Notes: generated by a model from the sequence alone, not told the origin. DNA of 33,795 nucleotides from Maricaulis sp. (GCA_002692855.1 NZMJ01000012.1:96710-130504), one strand, 5' to 3'; counted from the stretch's first letter, positions 1-8,168 are shown. Program-made: numbers and translations.

Positions 1-112
1 TCGTGCGCATTTCGGGCGCGTTCGACAGCGCGGCATCCAGCGCGCTCTTGCCCGCCATTACCGTGGCCACTGCACGCATTGCTGCGCGCCGGGCATCCAG
101 ACCTTCGCTCAT
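1..112 (-). CDS. RsmB/Fmu-like 16S rRNA (cytosine-C5) methyltransferase, N-terminal fragment
   Basis: Only the first 37 codons are in the window; the gene runs off the left edge. The visible peptide begins MSEGLDARRAAMRAVATVM and continues with a KSALDAAL segment. This resembles the NusB-like helical RNA-binding domain that opens RsmB/Sun proteins (typical pattern ARRAAL..L..V..G..LDEAL). Full-length RsmB methylates C967 of 16S rRNA using SAM, but none of the catalytic Cys motifs can be seen here. The start is supported by an AAGGA-type Shine-Dalgarno about 8 bases upstream. It is transcribed divergently from the DUF1674 gene, an arrangement I recall from other alphaproteobacteria. The family call rests on a short N-terminus, so another NusB-fold protein is possible. 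Confidence 0.6.
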   Translation of the reverse strand, partial: MSEGLDARRAAMRAVATVMAGKSALDAALSNAPEMRT

Positions 113-196
113 GCCAATCTTTCCTTCATGGGGGCGGGCGTTAGCATGCGCGCGTGACCTTGGACAGATGCACGCTCACGCCCTATCTGTTGCGCC

Positions 197-394
197 ATGA
201 GCCAGACACCTGAAAATGCCGCCCCCGGAAAGCCCTTGAGCGACGCCGCGCGCCGTGCCTTGCAGGAAGCCGCGGAACGCCGCAAGGCAAACGCCGATGC
301 GGCTGAACGCACCGCCGAGGAGGGCGGCCCGAAGGGCCTGGAACCGACGCGTTATGGTGATTGGGAACGCAAGGGCGTCGCCGTCGATTTCTAG
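197..394 (+). CDS. DUF1674 / SDHAF4-family succinate dehydrogenase assembly factor
   Basis: A 65-residue protein with a charged Ala/Arg/Glu-rich N-terminal half and the conserved DUF1674 C-terminus: GGPKGLEPTRYGDWERKG followed by VAVDF at residues 43-65. Proteins with this tail (SDHAF4/Sdh8 in mitochondria) bind the flavinated SdhA subunit and help assemble succinate dehydrogenase. That role is known from the eukaryotic members and is inferred here. The length is usual for bacterial members, which consist of little more than the motif. It has no signal peptide or membrane segment, so it should be cytoplasmic. It lies divergently from the rsmB-like gene with an 84-base gap that must hold both promoters. 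Confidence 0.88.
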   Translation: MSQTPENAAPGKPLSDAARRALQEAAERRKANADAAERTAEEGGPKGLEPTRYGDWERKGVAVDF

Positions 395-476
395 CGGCAC
401 CGGAATTAACCCTATCACCTTCGCGCACAAAGGGAATCCGGTTCGCAAACTGTTAATGAGGGGTTAATCTGACCCC

Positions 477-1616
477 ATGCGCCAGATCCTCGCCAGCCTA
501 TTCGCCCTGCTTCTTCTCGCTCCGGCCGCGCTGGCCCAGGGACGCCTGATCGGCGGACCGGACGGCGACCAGCCCGAATATCGCGGGCGAGGCGGGGGCG
601 GTGCTACCGCCGATGGGTCTGGCGTGATCGAGATCTGGGACGGGCAGCAATGGCGGCCTTACGCCTATTGCCAGTCCAATCCGTGCGGGGCCTACAACGC
701 GGCCAGCTATCGTCAGGATACGGGCTATCGCGGCCAGGCCGGCACCAGCACCAATCTCCAGACCTATGCCCACCTGAATGACGGCCGGCAATATACCTAC
801 GCGGATTGCCCCGCAGGCACGCGGCCGTCGACCGGTGACAATGGCGAACGGATCTGCCTGCGCTCCGGCGGTCAGGTCACGGTGCGCGACGAACGTCCGC
901 GCTATCAGGGACGCGACACCTACCGCGAACAGCGGACTGCCTATGACGACCGCCGCTATGCCTTCCCGGTCTCGGATCGGCCGGAATATCGCGGCGATTA
1001 CCGCCCCCCGGCCAGCCCGTGCCAGGTGCGCCGCGAACAGCGCCACACCGAATACCGGCAGGACTGGGGCGGGTGCTACCAGAGCCGCGAATGGACGGAT
1101 TACCGGCGTACCGAATATCGCGGCGACATCGACATGCGGGTCTATCCGCGTGAGTGGTACGGTCAGGACGGTCGCTACTGGCGCGAAGTGCGCGGCGGCG
1201 GTTATTCGGGATGTGCCTGCTCGGGATATTCGCGTGACCGGCATTATTCCGAATGCGGGCACTACGACCACACCACGCATTACGAGGATCGCGGCTATTA
1301 TGACGACAGCCTGGCCTGGTCCTATTTTGGCGGCCGCTCGGGCTATTATGGCGGCGGTGGAGGCGGCGGCGGGTACCGCAACGAGCTTGTCCTGCCGAGC
1401 GCGGGTGCGCGCGCCCGGTCTTTCGCAGGCGCCGGAGCAGGCGCGGGCGCCGGTTCAAACGTCAATGTGAATACCTCGACCCGCGTGAACACCAATGTTG
1501 GCGTCAGCGTCCGCGTGGGCGGCGGGGGCCGCTATGGCGGCCGCGGCGGTCATGGCGGCGGTTGCCGCTCGGGCTGCGGCCATGGCGGCGGCCACGGCGG
1601 GGGCAGAGGGCACTAG
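477..1616 (+). CDS. Secreted Tyr/Gly/Cys-rich low-complexity protein of unknown function
   Basis: 379 residues. A clear Sec signal peptide spans residues 1-20 (hydrophobic core LASLFALLLLAPAALA, cleavage predicted before Q21). The mature protein is full of Tyr, Arg and Gly, with recurring EYRG/YRG units near residues 34, 84, 170 and 213. It has about a dozen cysteines, several in close pairs (C65/C70, C246/C248, C363/C367). The C-terminal 80 residues hold a Gly run (292-299), an Ala-Gly repeat (317-326), an alternating Val/Asn/Thr segment (327-347) that looks strongly beta-prone, and a Gly/His/Cys tail (350-379). I recognise no catalytic domain. An extracellular structural or metal-binding role is only a guess. 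Its stop codon overlaps that of the convergent pyrF. Confidence 0.8.
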   Translation: MRQILASLFALLLLAPAALAQGRLIGGPDGDQPEYRGRGGGGATADGSGVIEIWDGQQWRPYAYCQSNPCGAYNAASYRQDTGYRGQAGTSTNLQTYAHLNDGRQYTYADCPAGTRPSTGDNGERICLRSGGQVTVRDERPRYQGRDTYREQRTAYDDRRYAFPVSDRPEYRGDYRPPASPCQVRREQRHTEYRQDWGGCYQSREWTDYRRTEYRGDIDMRVYPREWYGQDGRYWREVRGGGYSGCACSGYSRDRHYSECGHYDHTTHYEDRGYYDDSLAWSYFGGRSGYYGGGGGGGGYRNELVLPSAGARARSFAGAGAGAGAGSNVNVNTSTRVNTNVGVSVRVGGGGRYGGRGGHGGGCRSGCGHGGGHGGGRGH

Positions 1617-2305
1617 CCCAGCGCTTCGGCGATTTCCGCATTGATGGCGTTCGCGGCTGCGACCGGGTCACCGGCCTCGGCAACCGGTCGCCCGACCACG
1701 ACATAGTCGGCGCCCATCCGCATCGCATCGCCCGGCGTGGCAATCCGCTTCTGGTCACCCGCCGCGGATCCGGCCGGGCGGACACCCGGTGTCACGATCA
1801 GGAAGTCGTCGCCGAAGCGTTTGCGCGCCTCTGTTGCTTCCAGCGGCGAGATGATCATCCCGTCCATGCCGGCGTTGAGCGCCTGTTCGATCCGGCGGAA
1901 GACCAGGTCGCGCGCTGAATAGGCATAACCCATCTCGGTCAGCATGGCGTCGTCATAGGCGGTCAGCACCGTCACCGCGAGCAGCTTCAGATCGGGGTCA
2001 TCCGCCTTGCCCTGCACTGCCGCGCGCATGATATCGGGCTCGGCGTGAATGGTCAGCATGTCGCCGCCGGCTTCGGCGATCGAGCGCGTGGCCCGTTCCA
2101 CCGTCTTGGGGATGTCGTGCAGCTTCCAGTCGAGGAAGGTTTTCTTGCCCTTGGCGCGCAGGCGGGCGGACAAATCCATCGCCCCCAGCGGAAAGAGCTG
2201 AAGCCCCAGCTTGAACCAGGAAACGGCGCCATCAAGGCGCGCGGCGAGCGCTTCGGCGTCCGCGATCCGCGGGACGTCGAGCGCGACAATCAATCGGCTG
2301 TCCAT
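1613..2305 (-). CDS. pyrF: Orotidine 5'-phosphate decarboxylase
   Basis: 230 residues, the normal length for bacterial PyrF. It decarboxylates OMP to UMP, the last step of de novo pyrimidine synthesis, in the cytoplasm. The N-terminal strand LIVALDVP contains the substrate-binding Asp (D10). K32 lies in the FKLG motif. The catalytic signature is D59-x-K61-x-x-D64 within FLDWKLHDIPKTV. Phosphate-binding segments follow (TPGVRP, then GADYVVVGRP near the C-terminus). The TIM-barrel pattern is intact. No other pyrimidine gene is adjacent. The gene is convergent with the secreted-protein gene, the two sharing a CTAG stop overlap at 1613-1616. Confidence 0.97.
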   Translation of the reverse strand: MDSRLIVALDVPRIADAEALAARLDGAVSWFKLGLQLFPLGAMDLSARLRAKGKKTFLDWKLHDIPKTVERATRSIAEAGGDMLTIHAEPDIMRAAVQGKADDPDLKLLAVTVLTAYDDAMLTEMGYAYSARDLVFRRIEQALNAGMDGMIISPLEATEARKRFGDDFLIVTPGVRPAGSAAGDQKRIATPGDAMRMGADYVVVGRPVAEAGDPVAAANAINAEIAEALG

Positions 2306-2402
2306 GAGACGGGCCGTTTAACCCGCATCGCGGGCAGTGATCAAGCGGGTTTCTGTCCGGAGGTTTCTGCCCGCGCTTGCGGGGGGGGGCAATTGAGCAG
2401 CT

Positions 2403-3218
2403 TCACCCCTGCTTCGACATCCGCCTCGTCTGCCGCGCGATCAGGCCGCGCATGACCGGGTCGGGCAGGACGCGGTTCAGGCCGGACATGAATTTGTACC
2501 AGGTCCCGACGACGCGAACCGGCACATTGCGATCAACCGCGTCATAGCCCGCGGTGGCGACCTCTTCAGCGGTCGAGAACCAGTAGGATGGCAGGTTCGA
2601 TACGCTGGCGCGTGCGCCGTTGACGTCGTGAAACTCGCTCATCGTATAGCCGGGCACGACGGCGCTGACATGGACATGGCGGTCCTGCCCTTCGAGCCGC
2701 AGCGCCTCGGACACTTTGATCAGCGCGCTCTTGATCCCCGGATAGATCGTCCCGGAATACTTCGTGTGCCCGGGCGACGGCGGCAGAAGGGCCGAGACCG
2801 ACGACACGTTGATGATCCGCCCGAAACCGCGCTCGCGCATGCCGGGGAAAGTCAGGTGGATCAGCTCCAGATAGGAATGCAGCATCAGTTGCAGGAAGCG
2901 TTTCTGATCCGTCCACTTGGTGTCGGCGAACTCGCCGGGCTGGCCCGCGCCGGCATTGTTCACGAGGCCGTCAATCTGGCGGCCCGCATCGGCGACCGCT
3001 TTCACGATCTCCTGCGGCGCGCTGGCTTTCGACAAATCCGCCGCGATCACGAGGCTGTTGACCCTGAATTGCGCCTTCATCTCTTCGGCGAGATCGTTGA
3101 GGCGGTCTTCGCGCCGTGCGACCAGCGCCAGGTCCCAGCCCTTCTGGGCGAAGACGCGGGCGAAGGCGGCACCGATGCCGGACGAGGCCCCGGTGATGAC
3201 GACGAGACGGCGGGCCAT
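2403..3218 (-). CDS. Short-chain dehydrogenase/reductase (classical SDR), substrate unknown
   Basis: 271 residues with a complete classical SDR core. The nucleotide-binding TGASSGIG motif is at residues 9-16, followed by a basic ARRE segment after the second strand that favours NADP(H). NNAG is at 87-90, the catalytic Ser around 139-140, and the catalytic Tyr-Lys pair in YPGIK (Y159, K163). The stretch between Ser and Tyr is a few residues longer than usual (PPSPGHTKYSGT). The C-terminal region is basic and may contact membranes or substrate. The start has a good AAGGAG Shine-Dalgarno. It appears to be monocistronic, so the neighbours give no clue to the substrate. Confidence 0.9.
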   Translation of the reverse strand: MARRLVVITGASSGIGAAFARVFAQKGWDLALVARREDRLNDLAEEMKAQFRVNSLVIAADLSKASAPQEIVKAVADAGRQIDGLVNNAGAGQPGEFADTKWTDQKRFLQLMLHSYLELIHLTFPGMRERGFGRIINVSSVSALLPPSPGHTKYSGTIYPGIKSALIKVSEALRLEGQDRHVHVSAVVPGYTMSEFHDVNGARASVSNLPSYWFSTAEEVATAGYDAVDRNVPVRVVGTWYKFMSGLNRVLPDPVMRGLIARQTRRMSKQG

Positions 3219-3341
3219 GATCTGCTCCTTCGCTGATGATGTCTTCGAAAGTGGGGCGCGGGGGCGGGCCTGTCCAGAGTCCGGCTTGCCCCCGGTCCGG
3301 ACACCGGCCTAACCTCGGCCCGGACCGGCAGGGGGAAGAGC

Positions 3342-3761
3342 ATGAGTCCGTGGGCGCGTTTCGTTGATTCAGGATTTCAGGCCATCGGTCCGTGGGCGCT
3401 CGCTGTCGCGGTCACGACACTCGTCCTCATGGCAGGCTTTGCCGCTTTGGCCGGTATCGTGCCCGACAGTCCCGGGGCAGTCGCCGGCTTTTTCTTTGTC
3501 GTGCTCGTCTATGTCGGCGCGTTGTCGGCCATCCCGGCCATCATCGTGGTGTGGACCTTCCGGATCACCAGGGCGCCGCGCGGCTGGACCGATGCGCTCG
3601 CCGGGGCGCTGTTGGGCCCGGTCCTGTCCCACGCCGTTTTCGGCGGCTTCGACTTCTCACCGTCGAGCTACAAGCTCGCCGACCTGATGCTGCTGGTCGC
3701 GGGCGCGGCCGGGGGGCTCGCCTACTGGTATTTTGCAGGCCGCCCGGCGCGGCGGGCTTAG
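3342..3761 (+). CDS. Small integral membrane protein, unknown function
   Basis: 139 residues with four probable transmembrane helices, around residues 17-38, 46-72, 84-102 and 113-131. The second and third are separated by a short basic loop (RITRAPRGW). There is no signal peptide cleavage site, no cysteine and no charged residue inside the helices to suggest transport chemistry. It is preceded by a GGGGGAAG Shine-Dalgarno and followed directly by a palindromic repeat that may act as its terminator. I do not recognise the family. Expression as a real gene is supported by the RBS, the GC-rich third positions and the coherent hydrophobic pattern. Confidence 0.75.
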   Translation: MSPWARFVDSGFQAIGPWALAVAVTTLVLMAGFAALAGIVPDSPGAVAGFFFVVLVYVGALSAIPAIIVVWTFRITRAPRGWTDALAGALLGPVLSHAVFGGFDFSPSSYKLADLMLLVAGAAGGLAYWYFAGRPARRA

Positions 3762-3762
3762 A

Positions 3763-3875
3763 CCCCTCACCCTTCCCAATCTTCGCCTTCGGCTCAGACT
3801 GGGTCCCCTCCCTCTCCCTTGAGGGAGAGGGAAAGGCGGGCGTCTCCTCATAGGGACGCGCGTCAGGGTGAGGGG
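3763..3875. repeat. Nested palindromic intergenic repeat (REP/ERIC-like)
   Basis: A 113-base element fills the gap between two convergent genes. Its ends form a perfect 11-base inverted repeat, CCCCTCACCCT (3763-3773) and AGGGTGAGGGG (3865-3875). Its centre holds a second hairpin, CCCTCTCCC (3810-3818) and GGGAGAGGG (3823-3831). Elements of this composition recur between genes in many proteobacterial genomes. Here it may serve as a bidirectional terminator or RNA-stability element. Whether it is repeated elsewhere in this genome cannot be seen from the window, apart from a similar arm sequence at 18032-18062. Confidence 0.75.
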
Positions 3876-3884
3876 GAGTAATGC

Positions 3885-5216
3885 CTACTCACACCCCGCC
3901 GCAGCCAGCCCCTCGACCGCATCGGCTATGGCGGCTAGCGCTTCGGGCGCCATGGCGTGCGTGGCGGTGGCGTATTCACCCGGCAGGCCGGTGACTGCGC
4001 CCTGGAAGAGGTGGTTCACACCTGGAATGACACTGGTCTCGGTCGGCAGGCCCTCCCGCGCGGTGCGCAACCGGGCAGCGTTGGGATCGGGCAGGACTTG
4101 AAGGTCGAGATCGCCGTAAATCGCATGCACCGGACCGTCATAGCCCGCCATCGCGGCGGCCGGGTCCAGATCCAGCATGGCAATCGAATAGGGCTGGCCC
4201 CAGATCGCACCCTGCTGGGCGGCCTGCGCGGCGGGAAAGCCCATCTCCACCAGCACCGCGCCGATTGCGGCGGGATAATCCTCCACCGCCGGGTCGCTCA
4301 TCACCTCGAACATGGCGTCCTGCAACGCGCGGTTCTGGTCTGCCGCTGCCTGCCCCGCGCCGGACGCCAGGATCAGCGCTTCAGATTGCTCGTAGAGCGT
4401 CTCGCGCATCGTCCCCGCCATGCCGGCGAGGCTGACGATAAAATCGGGCCCGGCGGCGTCCGCCGCGAGAAACGCAATCAGCCCGCCTTCGGAATGACCC
4501 AGGATTCCGGTGCAGCCCGATATGTCAGGGCGGGCGCGCAAGGCTTCAAAAGCAGCTGCGGCGTCATTCGCCAGATCGGCGGGGGCAGCGGGTGGAACCG
4601 CGTCAGATCCGCCCACGCCGCGATCATCCAGCCGCAGCGAGGCAATGCCGCGCTCCGCGAGCGCATTGGCGAGGACGGCGAAGACCGGCCGCCCGGCGAT
4701 CGTCGCGTCGCGGTCCTGCGATCCGGACCCGTTGAGCAACAGGACGCCGGGGAAGGGCCCCTCGCCGTCCGGCAGTCTCAGCGATCCCGCCAGAACCAGC
4801 TCGCCGGCCATCACCGTCATTTCTGCGTCCGTGCCGGCCTGGTCGGGCATCGTGAAGCCGGAAGGATAGCGGCCGCGCTCGAGCAACAGGGGGAAGCTCT
4901 GGCCCTGGAAAAAGCTGCCGGATATCCGGTCTTCGCTGTCCGCCGTCAGCGTGATCCGCACGCCGGGGCGGTCGATCGAAACGCTGAGCACGCCTTCGTG
5001 CAAGATCGCCGAATCCGCCGGCATCCGCGCCGCGCCCTGGTCCAGACTGACGAGCACAGCGCTCAACCCCTCGCCGGTCTCCTCGACTTCCAGCTCCATG
5101 CGCAATTGCGCGGCTCCCACATCAAGGTCGCCGTGCCAGACCCCGGTAAACGGGGACTGCGCGAGCGCGGGCGGGGCGAGGATCAAGCCGACGATCAAGG
5201 CGATAAGGCGCATCAC
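3885..5216 (-). CDS. Secreted alpha/beta hydrolase (dienelactone hydrolase/S9-like serine hydrolase)
   Basis: 443 residues with a signal peptide at 1-19 (LIALIVGLILAPPALA, then Q20), so periplasmic or exported. Residues 20-120 form a beta-rich N-terminal region opening with FTGVWHGDL. This is like the accessory domain found before alpha/beta hydrolases in this group. The hydrolase domain runs from about 135 to the end: the oxyanion segment LLLNGSGSQDRD, the DDRG loop at 197-200, the nucleophile elbow GHSEGG with S242, a probable acid in GDLDLQV (D369 or D371), and the catalytic His in GVNHLFQ (H402). The substrate is unknown; esterase or peptidase activity is possible. It is divergent from the SdpR-type regulator and shares its 68-base operator region, so joint regulation is plausible. 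Confidence 0.88.
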   Translation of the reverse strand: MMRLIALIVGLILAPPALAQSPFTGVWHGDLDVGAAQLRMELEVEETGEGLSAVLVSLDQGAARMPADSAILHEGVLSVSIDRPGVRITLTADSEDRISGSFFQGQSFPLLLERGRYPSGFTMPDQAGTDAEMTVMAGELVLAGSLRLPDGEGPFPGVLLLNGSGSQDRDATIAGRPVFAVLANALAERGIASLRLDDRGVGGSDAVPPAAPADLANDAAAAFEALRARPDISGCTGILGHSEGGLIAFLAADAAGPDFIVSLAGMAGTMRETLYEQSEALILASGAGQAAADQNRALQDAMFEVMSDPAVEDYPAAIGAVLVEMGFPAAQAAQQGAIWGQPYSIAMLDLDPAAAMAGYDGPVHAIYGDLDLQVLPDPNAARLRTAREGLPTETSVIPGVNHLFQGAVTGLPGEYATATHAMAPEALAAIADAVEGLAAAGCE

Positions 5217-5239
5217 GCATCTCCTGTTTAGCGAAATGT

Positions 5240-5263
5240 ATAATTAGACTTTACACTAATTAT
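5240..5263. promoter_or_regulatory. Operator-like palindrome in the divergent hydrolase/sdpR promoter region
   Basis: A perfect 8-base inverted repeat, ATAATTAG (5240-5247) and CTAATTAT (5256-5263), is separated by 8 bases. It sits in a strikingly AT-rich island between divergent genes. A consensus-like TATAAT at 5239-5244 overlaps the left arm. Both the location and the symmetry fit binding by the dimeric ArsR-type repressor encoded 22 bases downstream. Autoregulation, and control of the divergent hydrolase, is inferred. Confidence 0.65.
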
Positions 5264-5284
5264 CCGTCGTGGCAATGATCCTCC

Positions 5285-5563
5285 ATGGCAGACGTATTCA
5301 AGGCGCTGGCCCACCCGGTCCGGCGCGAGGTTTTGAAAGTATTGCGGGACGGGCCGATGACGGCGGGCGATCTGGCGGACCGGTTTCCGGTCTCCAAGCC
5401 GACGATGAGCGTGCACTTCAACACGCTGAAGGACGCCGGCCTGATCCGCGCCGAACGTCACGGAACCACGATCCGCTACCGGCTCAATGCCGGGGCCGCC
5501 GAAGAGGCGCTGTCCCTGCTGATGGGGATCGTCGGCACCAGGAAGGGAAGGGACGAAACATGA
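5285..5563 (+). CDS. ArsR-family winged-helix repressor, SdpR type
   Basis: 92 residues forming a compact winged helix. The protein opens with VFKALAHPVRREVLKVL, the standard ArsR dimer and first-helix signature. The recognition helix lies in PVSKPTMSVHFNTLKDAGLI, and the wing in RAERHGTTIRYRLN. There is no cysteine in the protein, so a metal-sensing ArsR/SmtB mode is unlikely. This matches the SdpR subgroup, which represses its own operon with a membrane immunity protein. It overlaps the downstream sdpI-like gene by four bases (ATGA), showing translational coupling. A palindromic operator candidate lies just upstream. In the Bacillus model, SdpI captures SdpR at the membrane when toxin is present; whether that holds here is unknown. 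Confidence 0.9.
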   Translation: MADVFKALAHPVRREVLKVLRDGPMTAGDLADRFPVSKPTMSVHFNTLKDAGLIRAERHGTTIRYRLNAGAAEEALSLLMGIVGTRKGRDET

Positions 5564-6246
5564 TGCGCATCGGGTTCTTCATATCGCTGGCCTGCCTTGC
5601 GGCGGCCTGCGCGCTCGCGGCCTGGGGCTGGATGGCGACGCCGGAGGGGGCTCAACTGCCGGTCCATTTCAACGCGTCGGGAGAAGCGGACCGCTATGGC
5701 TCGAAGGCCGAGGCCTTCCTGACGGCGCCGGCATTCCTCGCGGGCCTGACCTTCCTGATGATGATCATTCCCAGGATCGACCCGCGCGGCGGCAATGTCC
5801 GGCGTTCGCGTGTCGTGCTCCTGGCCGGGTGGATCATCTGTGCGTTCGTCCTGCTCGGCGTGCAGGCGATGATGACCTATCTCGCGCTGGGCGGCATCAT
5901 TCCGCCCGACACGATGGCGACGGGGGTCGCGGTGATGGTATCGGTCGTCATGATCGTTCTGGGCCTGGTAATTGCCCGCGCCCGGCCGAATTTCTTCGTC
6001 GGCGTGCGCACGCCCTGGACGCTGTCATCCGACCTGTCGTGGGACAAGACCCATCGCTGGGCCAGCCGGGTGTTTCTCGCAATCGGTCTCGCCGGACTTC
6101 TGTCCCTCGTCTTTCTGCCGCCCGCGCATGTCACCATCGCGCTCATCACGGCGCTTCTGACCGGATCACTGGGGCTCGCCGTCTATTCCTGGTGGGTGTG
6201 GAAGAATGACCCCAACCGCGAGACGCTGACGCCCGACGACGCGTGA
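5560..6246 (+). CDS. SdpI-family multi-pass membrane protein
   Basis: 228 residues with about six hydrophobic helices (near 5-25, 53-71, 84-110, 120-140, 168-188, 190-213). Two SdpI-family hallmarks are present. One is the extracytoplasmic DUF1648-like segment [20 protein letters not shown] at 33-52. The other is [12 protein letters not shown] followed by [13 protein letters not shown] at 144-172. Bacillus SdpI confers immunity to the SDP toxin and acts as a sensor for SdpR. No toxin gene is visible here, so an envelope-stress role is equally possible. The start is ATG at 5560, overlapping the regulator's stop, with a GGAAGGGA ribosome-binding site. A second ATG follows at once. Confidence 0.9.
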   Translation: MMRIGFFISLACLAAACALAAWGWMATPEGAQLPVHFNASGEADRYGSKAEAFLTAPAFLAGLTFLMMIIPRIDPRGGNVRRSRVVLLAGWIICAFVLLGVQAMMTYLALGGIIPPDTMATGVAVMVSVVMIVLGLVIARARPNFFVGVRTPWTLSSDLSWDKTHRWASRVFLAIGLAGLLSLVFLPPAHVTIALITALLTGSLGLAVYSWWVWKNDPNRETLTPDDA

Positions 6247-6316
6247 TCCGCCTTGCGAAGCGGGCGGCAAGCGCGTAGTTCGCTCATGCTGCACCGGCGA
6301 AGGAAGGGATGACGGC

Positions 6317-7555
6317 ATGTCCAAGGCACGCGACGTGAAGAAGGTGGTTCTGGCCTATTCGGGCGGGCTCGACACATCGGTCATCCTGAAATGGCTGCAG
6401 GACGCCTATGGCGCCGAAGTCGTCACCTTCACCGCGGACCTGGGACAGGGCGAGGAGCTTGAACCCGCGCGCAAGAAGGCGCTGGCCGCCGGGGTGAAGC
6501 CGGAAAACATCTTCATCGAGGACGTGCGCGAGGAATTCGTCGGCGAGTATGTCTTCCCGATGGTGCGCGCCAATGCGCTCTATGAAGGGCTTTACCTGCT
6601 GGGCACGTCGATTGCCCGCCCGCTGATCGCCAAGCGCCAGATCGAGATCGCGCACAAGACCGGCGCCGATGCCGTCGCACACGGCGCGACCGGCAAGGGC
6701 AATGACCAGGTCCGTTTCGAACTGGGCTTTGCTGCACTGGATCCAGCGATCCGGGTGATCGCGCCGTGGCGCGAATGGGATTTGACCAGCCGCGACAAGC
6801 TGATCGCCTATGCCGAGGAAAACGGGCTCGAAATCCCGCGCGACAAGCGCGGCGAGGCCCCCTTCAGCGTCGACGCCAACCTCTGGCACACCTCGTCAGA
6901 GGGCAAGATCCTCGAAGACCCGGCCGAGGAAGCCAGCGACATCGTCTATCAGCGCACCGAAGACCCGGAAAACGCGCCGGACAAGCCGCAATACATCACC
7001 CTGTCCTTTGAGCGCGGCGACGCGGTCGCCGTGGATGGCGAGGCATTGTCTCCCGCCAGCCTGCTGACCCGGCTGAACGAACTCGGCCGCGTCCACGGCA
7101 TCGGCCGCCTCGACCTCGTCGAAAACCGCTTCGTCGGCATGAAGTCGCGCGGCATTTACGAGACGCCCGGCGGCACCATCCTGATGGCCGGTCACCGGGG
7201 TATCGAACAGATCACGCTCGACCGCGGTGCGATGCATCTCAAGGACGAGCTGATGCCGCGCTACGCCAAGCTGATCTATGAAGGCTTCTGGTTCTCGCCT
7301 GAACGCGAGATGCTGCAGGCCGCCATCGACCATTCACAGCAACATGTCACCGGCGATGTCCGGCTGAAGCTTTACAAGGGCTCGGTCAGTGTCGTGGGAC
7401 GGTCTTCGGCGCACTCCCTCTATTCGCTCGAACACGTCACCTTCGAGGAGGATGACGTCTACGACCAGAAGGACGCGGAAGGCTTCATCCGCCTCAACGG
7501 TTTGCGCCTGCGGCTGCTCGCGGCCCGCCGCCAGCGCTTGGGGAAAAACGACTGA
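6317..7555 (+). CDS. argG: Argininosuccinate synthase
   Basis: 412 residues, typical for the short-type ArgG. It condenses citrulline and aspartate with ATP to argininosuccinate, the penultimate step of arginine synthesis. The PP-loop ATP-binding motif AYSGGLDTS is at residues 13-21. The family's second signature, [14 protein letters not shown], lies near residues 118-131. The citrulline/aspartate-binding region and the C-terminal dimerisation tail ([13 protein letters not shown]) are intact. The start has an AGGAAGGG Shine-Dalgarno. No other arg gene is adjacent; the gene stands alone between the sdpI-like gene and a small membrane-protein gene. Confidence 0.97.
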   Translation: MSKARDVKKVVLAYSGGLDTSVILKWLQDAYGAEVVTFTADLGQGEELEPARKKALAAGVKPENIFIEDVREEFVGEYVFPMVRANALYEGLYLLGTSIARPLIAKRQIEIAHKTGADAVAHGATGKGNDQVRFELGFAALDPAIRVIAPWREWDLTSRDKLIAYAEENGLEIPRDKRGEAPFSVDANLWHTSSEGKILEDPAEEASDIVYQRTEDPENAPDKPQYITLSFERGDAVAVDGEALSPASLLTRLNELGRVHGIGRLDLVENRFVGMKSRGIYETPGGTILMAGHRGIEQITLDRGAMHLKDELMPRYAKLIYEGFWFSPEREMLQAAIDHSQQHVTGDVRLKLYKGSVSVVGRSSAHSLYSLEHVTFEEDDVYDQKDAEGFIRLNGLRLRLLAARRQRLGKND

Positions 7556-7612
7556 TCTGATCCCGCTCGACGACCATCTCGGCCCGTCGCATTCTCTGAT
7601 TGAGGAGGTGGG

Positions 7613-8065
7613 ATGCGGATTCCTGTCGTCATACGCTGGTTGCTGGTTGCCGGGTTCTGCTACCCGGCGATGCTCCTGGCGTGGCATCTGATTTTCGTCG
7701 ATCCGGTGCATCCCGGCGGCTTCCGCGAAAACGTCTTCATCCCCTTCATCATCCTGTTTCCGCCGATCTGGTGTTTCATCATCGTGCTGGCTTTGCGTGA
7801 GCGCCGCGTCCTCGGACCGGTCCAGTATTTCACCCTGTCGGTGATGAGCCTCCTCTTCACCCAGGTGCTCATCGTGATCTGGGCGGCCGGTACCAGCGCA
7901 TCACTCAGCGCCATTGCAGCTTTCACGCGCGGCCCGCCGCTACTGAACTGGCAGGTCTGGTTGGCGCTTGCCGTCGGTGCGCTCGGATTTTTGCCAATGT
8001 TCTATGCCGCCTATGTCGCGCTCGAACGGATGCCACGGCCATTGGGTCTCTCGCACAGTCGCTGA
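7613..8065 (+). CDS. Small membrane protein of unknown function
   Basis: 150 residues with four predicted transmembrane segments, approximately 6-28, 43-62, 72-95 and 111-134, and short polar loops. The N-terminal MRIPVVIRWLLVAGF is an uncleaved signal-anchor type. There are no motifs that I can assign to a family. It has a good GAGGAGG-type ribosome-binding site and follows argG by 57 bases in the same direction, so cotranscription is possible. A real gene is likely from the coherent membrane topology and codon use; function is unknown. Confidence 0.7.
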   Translation: MRIPVVIRWLLVAGFCYPAMLLAWHLIFVDPVHPGGFRENVFIPFIILFPPIWCFIIVLALRERRVLGPVQYFTLSVMSLLFTQVLIVIWAAGTSASLSAIAAFTRGPPLLNWQVWLALAVGALGFLPMFYAAYVALERMPRPLGLSHSR

Positions 8066-8168
8066 CGGGAATGTCAGTGAAATAACACCATTGTCAGGTG
8101 GCACCTTGCGGCCACGCCGCTAGTCTGCCCCGTGACTTGAATCGATTGATCCTCGGGGGAGGTTTTCC

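Noticed and set aside
2381..2389. Run of nine G residues as a phase-variable tract
   Set aside because: It is in an intergenic gap downstream of both the pyrF start and the SDR stop, not in a coding region or between promoter elements that I can define. The preceding CCCGC/GCGGG pairing may simply be a weak hairpin.
3957..5231. Plus-strand open frame of 424 codons opposite the hydrolase gene
   Set aside because: It is antisense to a gene with a signal peptide and a complete catalytic triad. The translation is Arg/Gly/His-rich without any domain, as expected from a GC-rich complementary strand.
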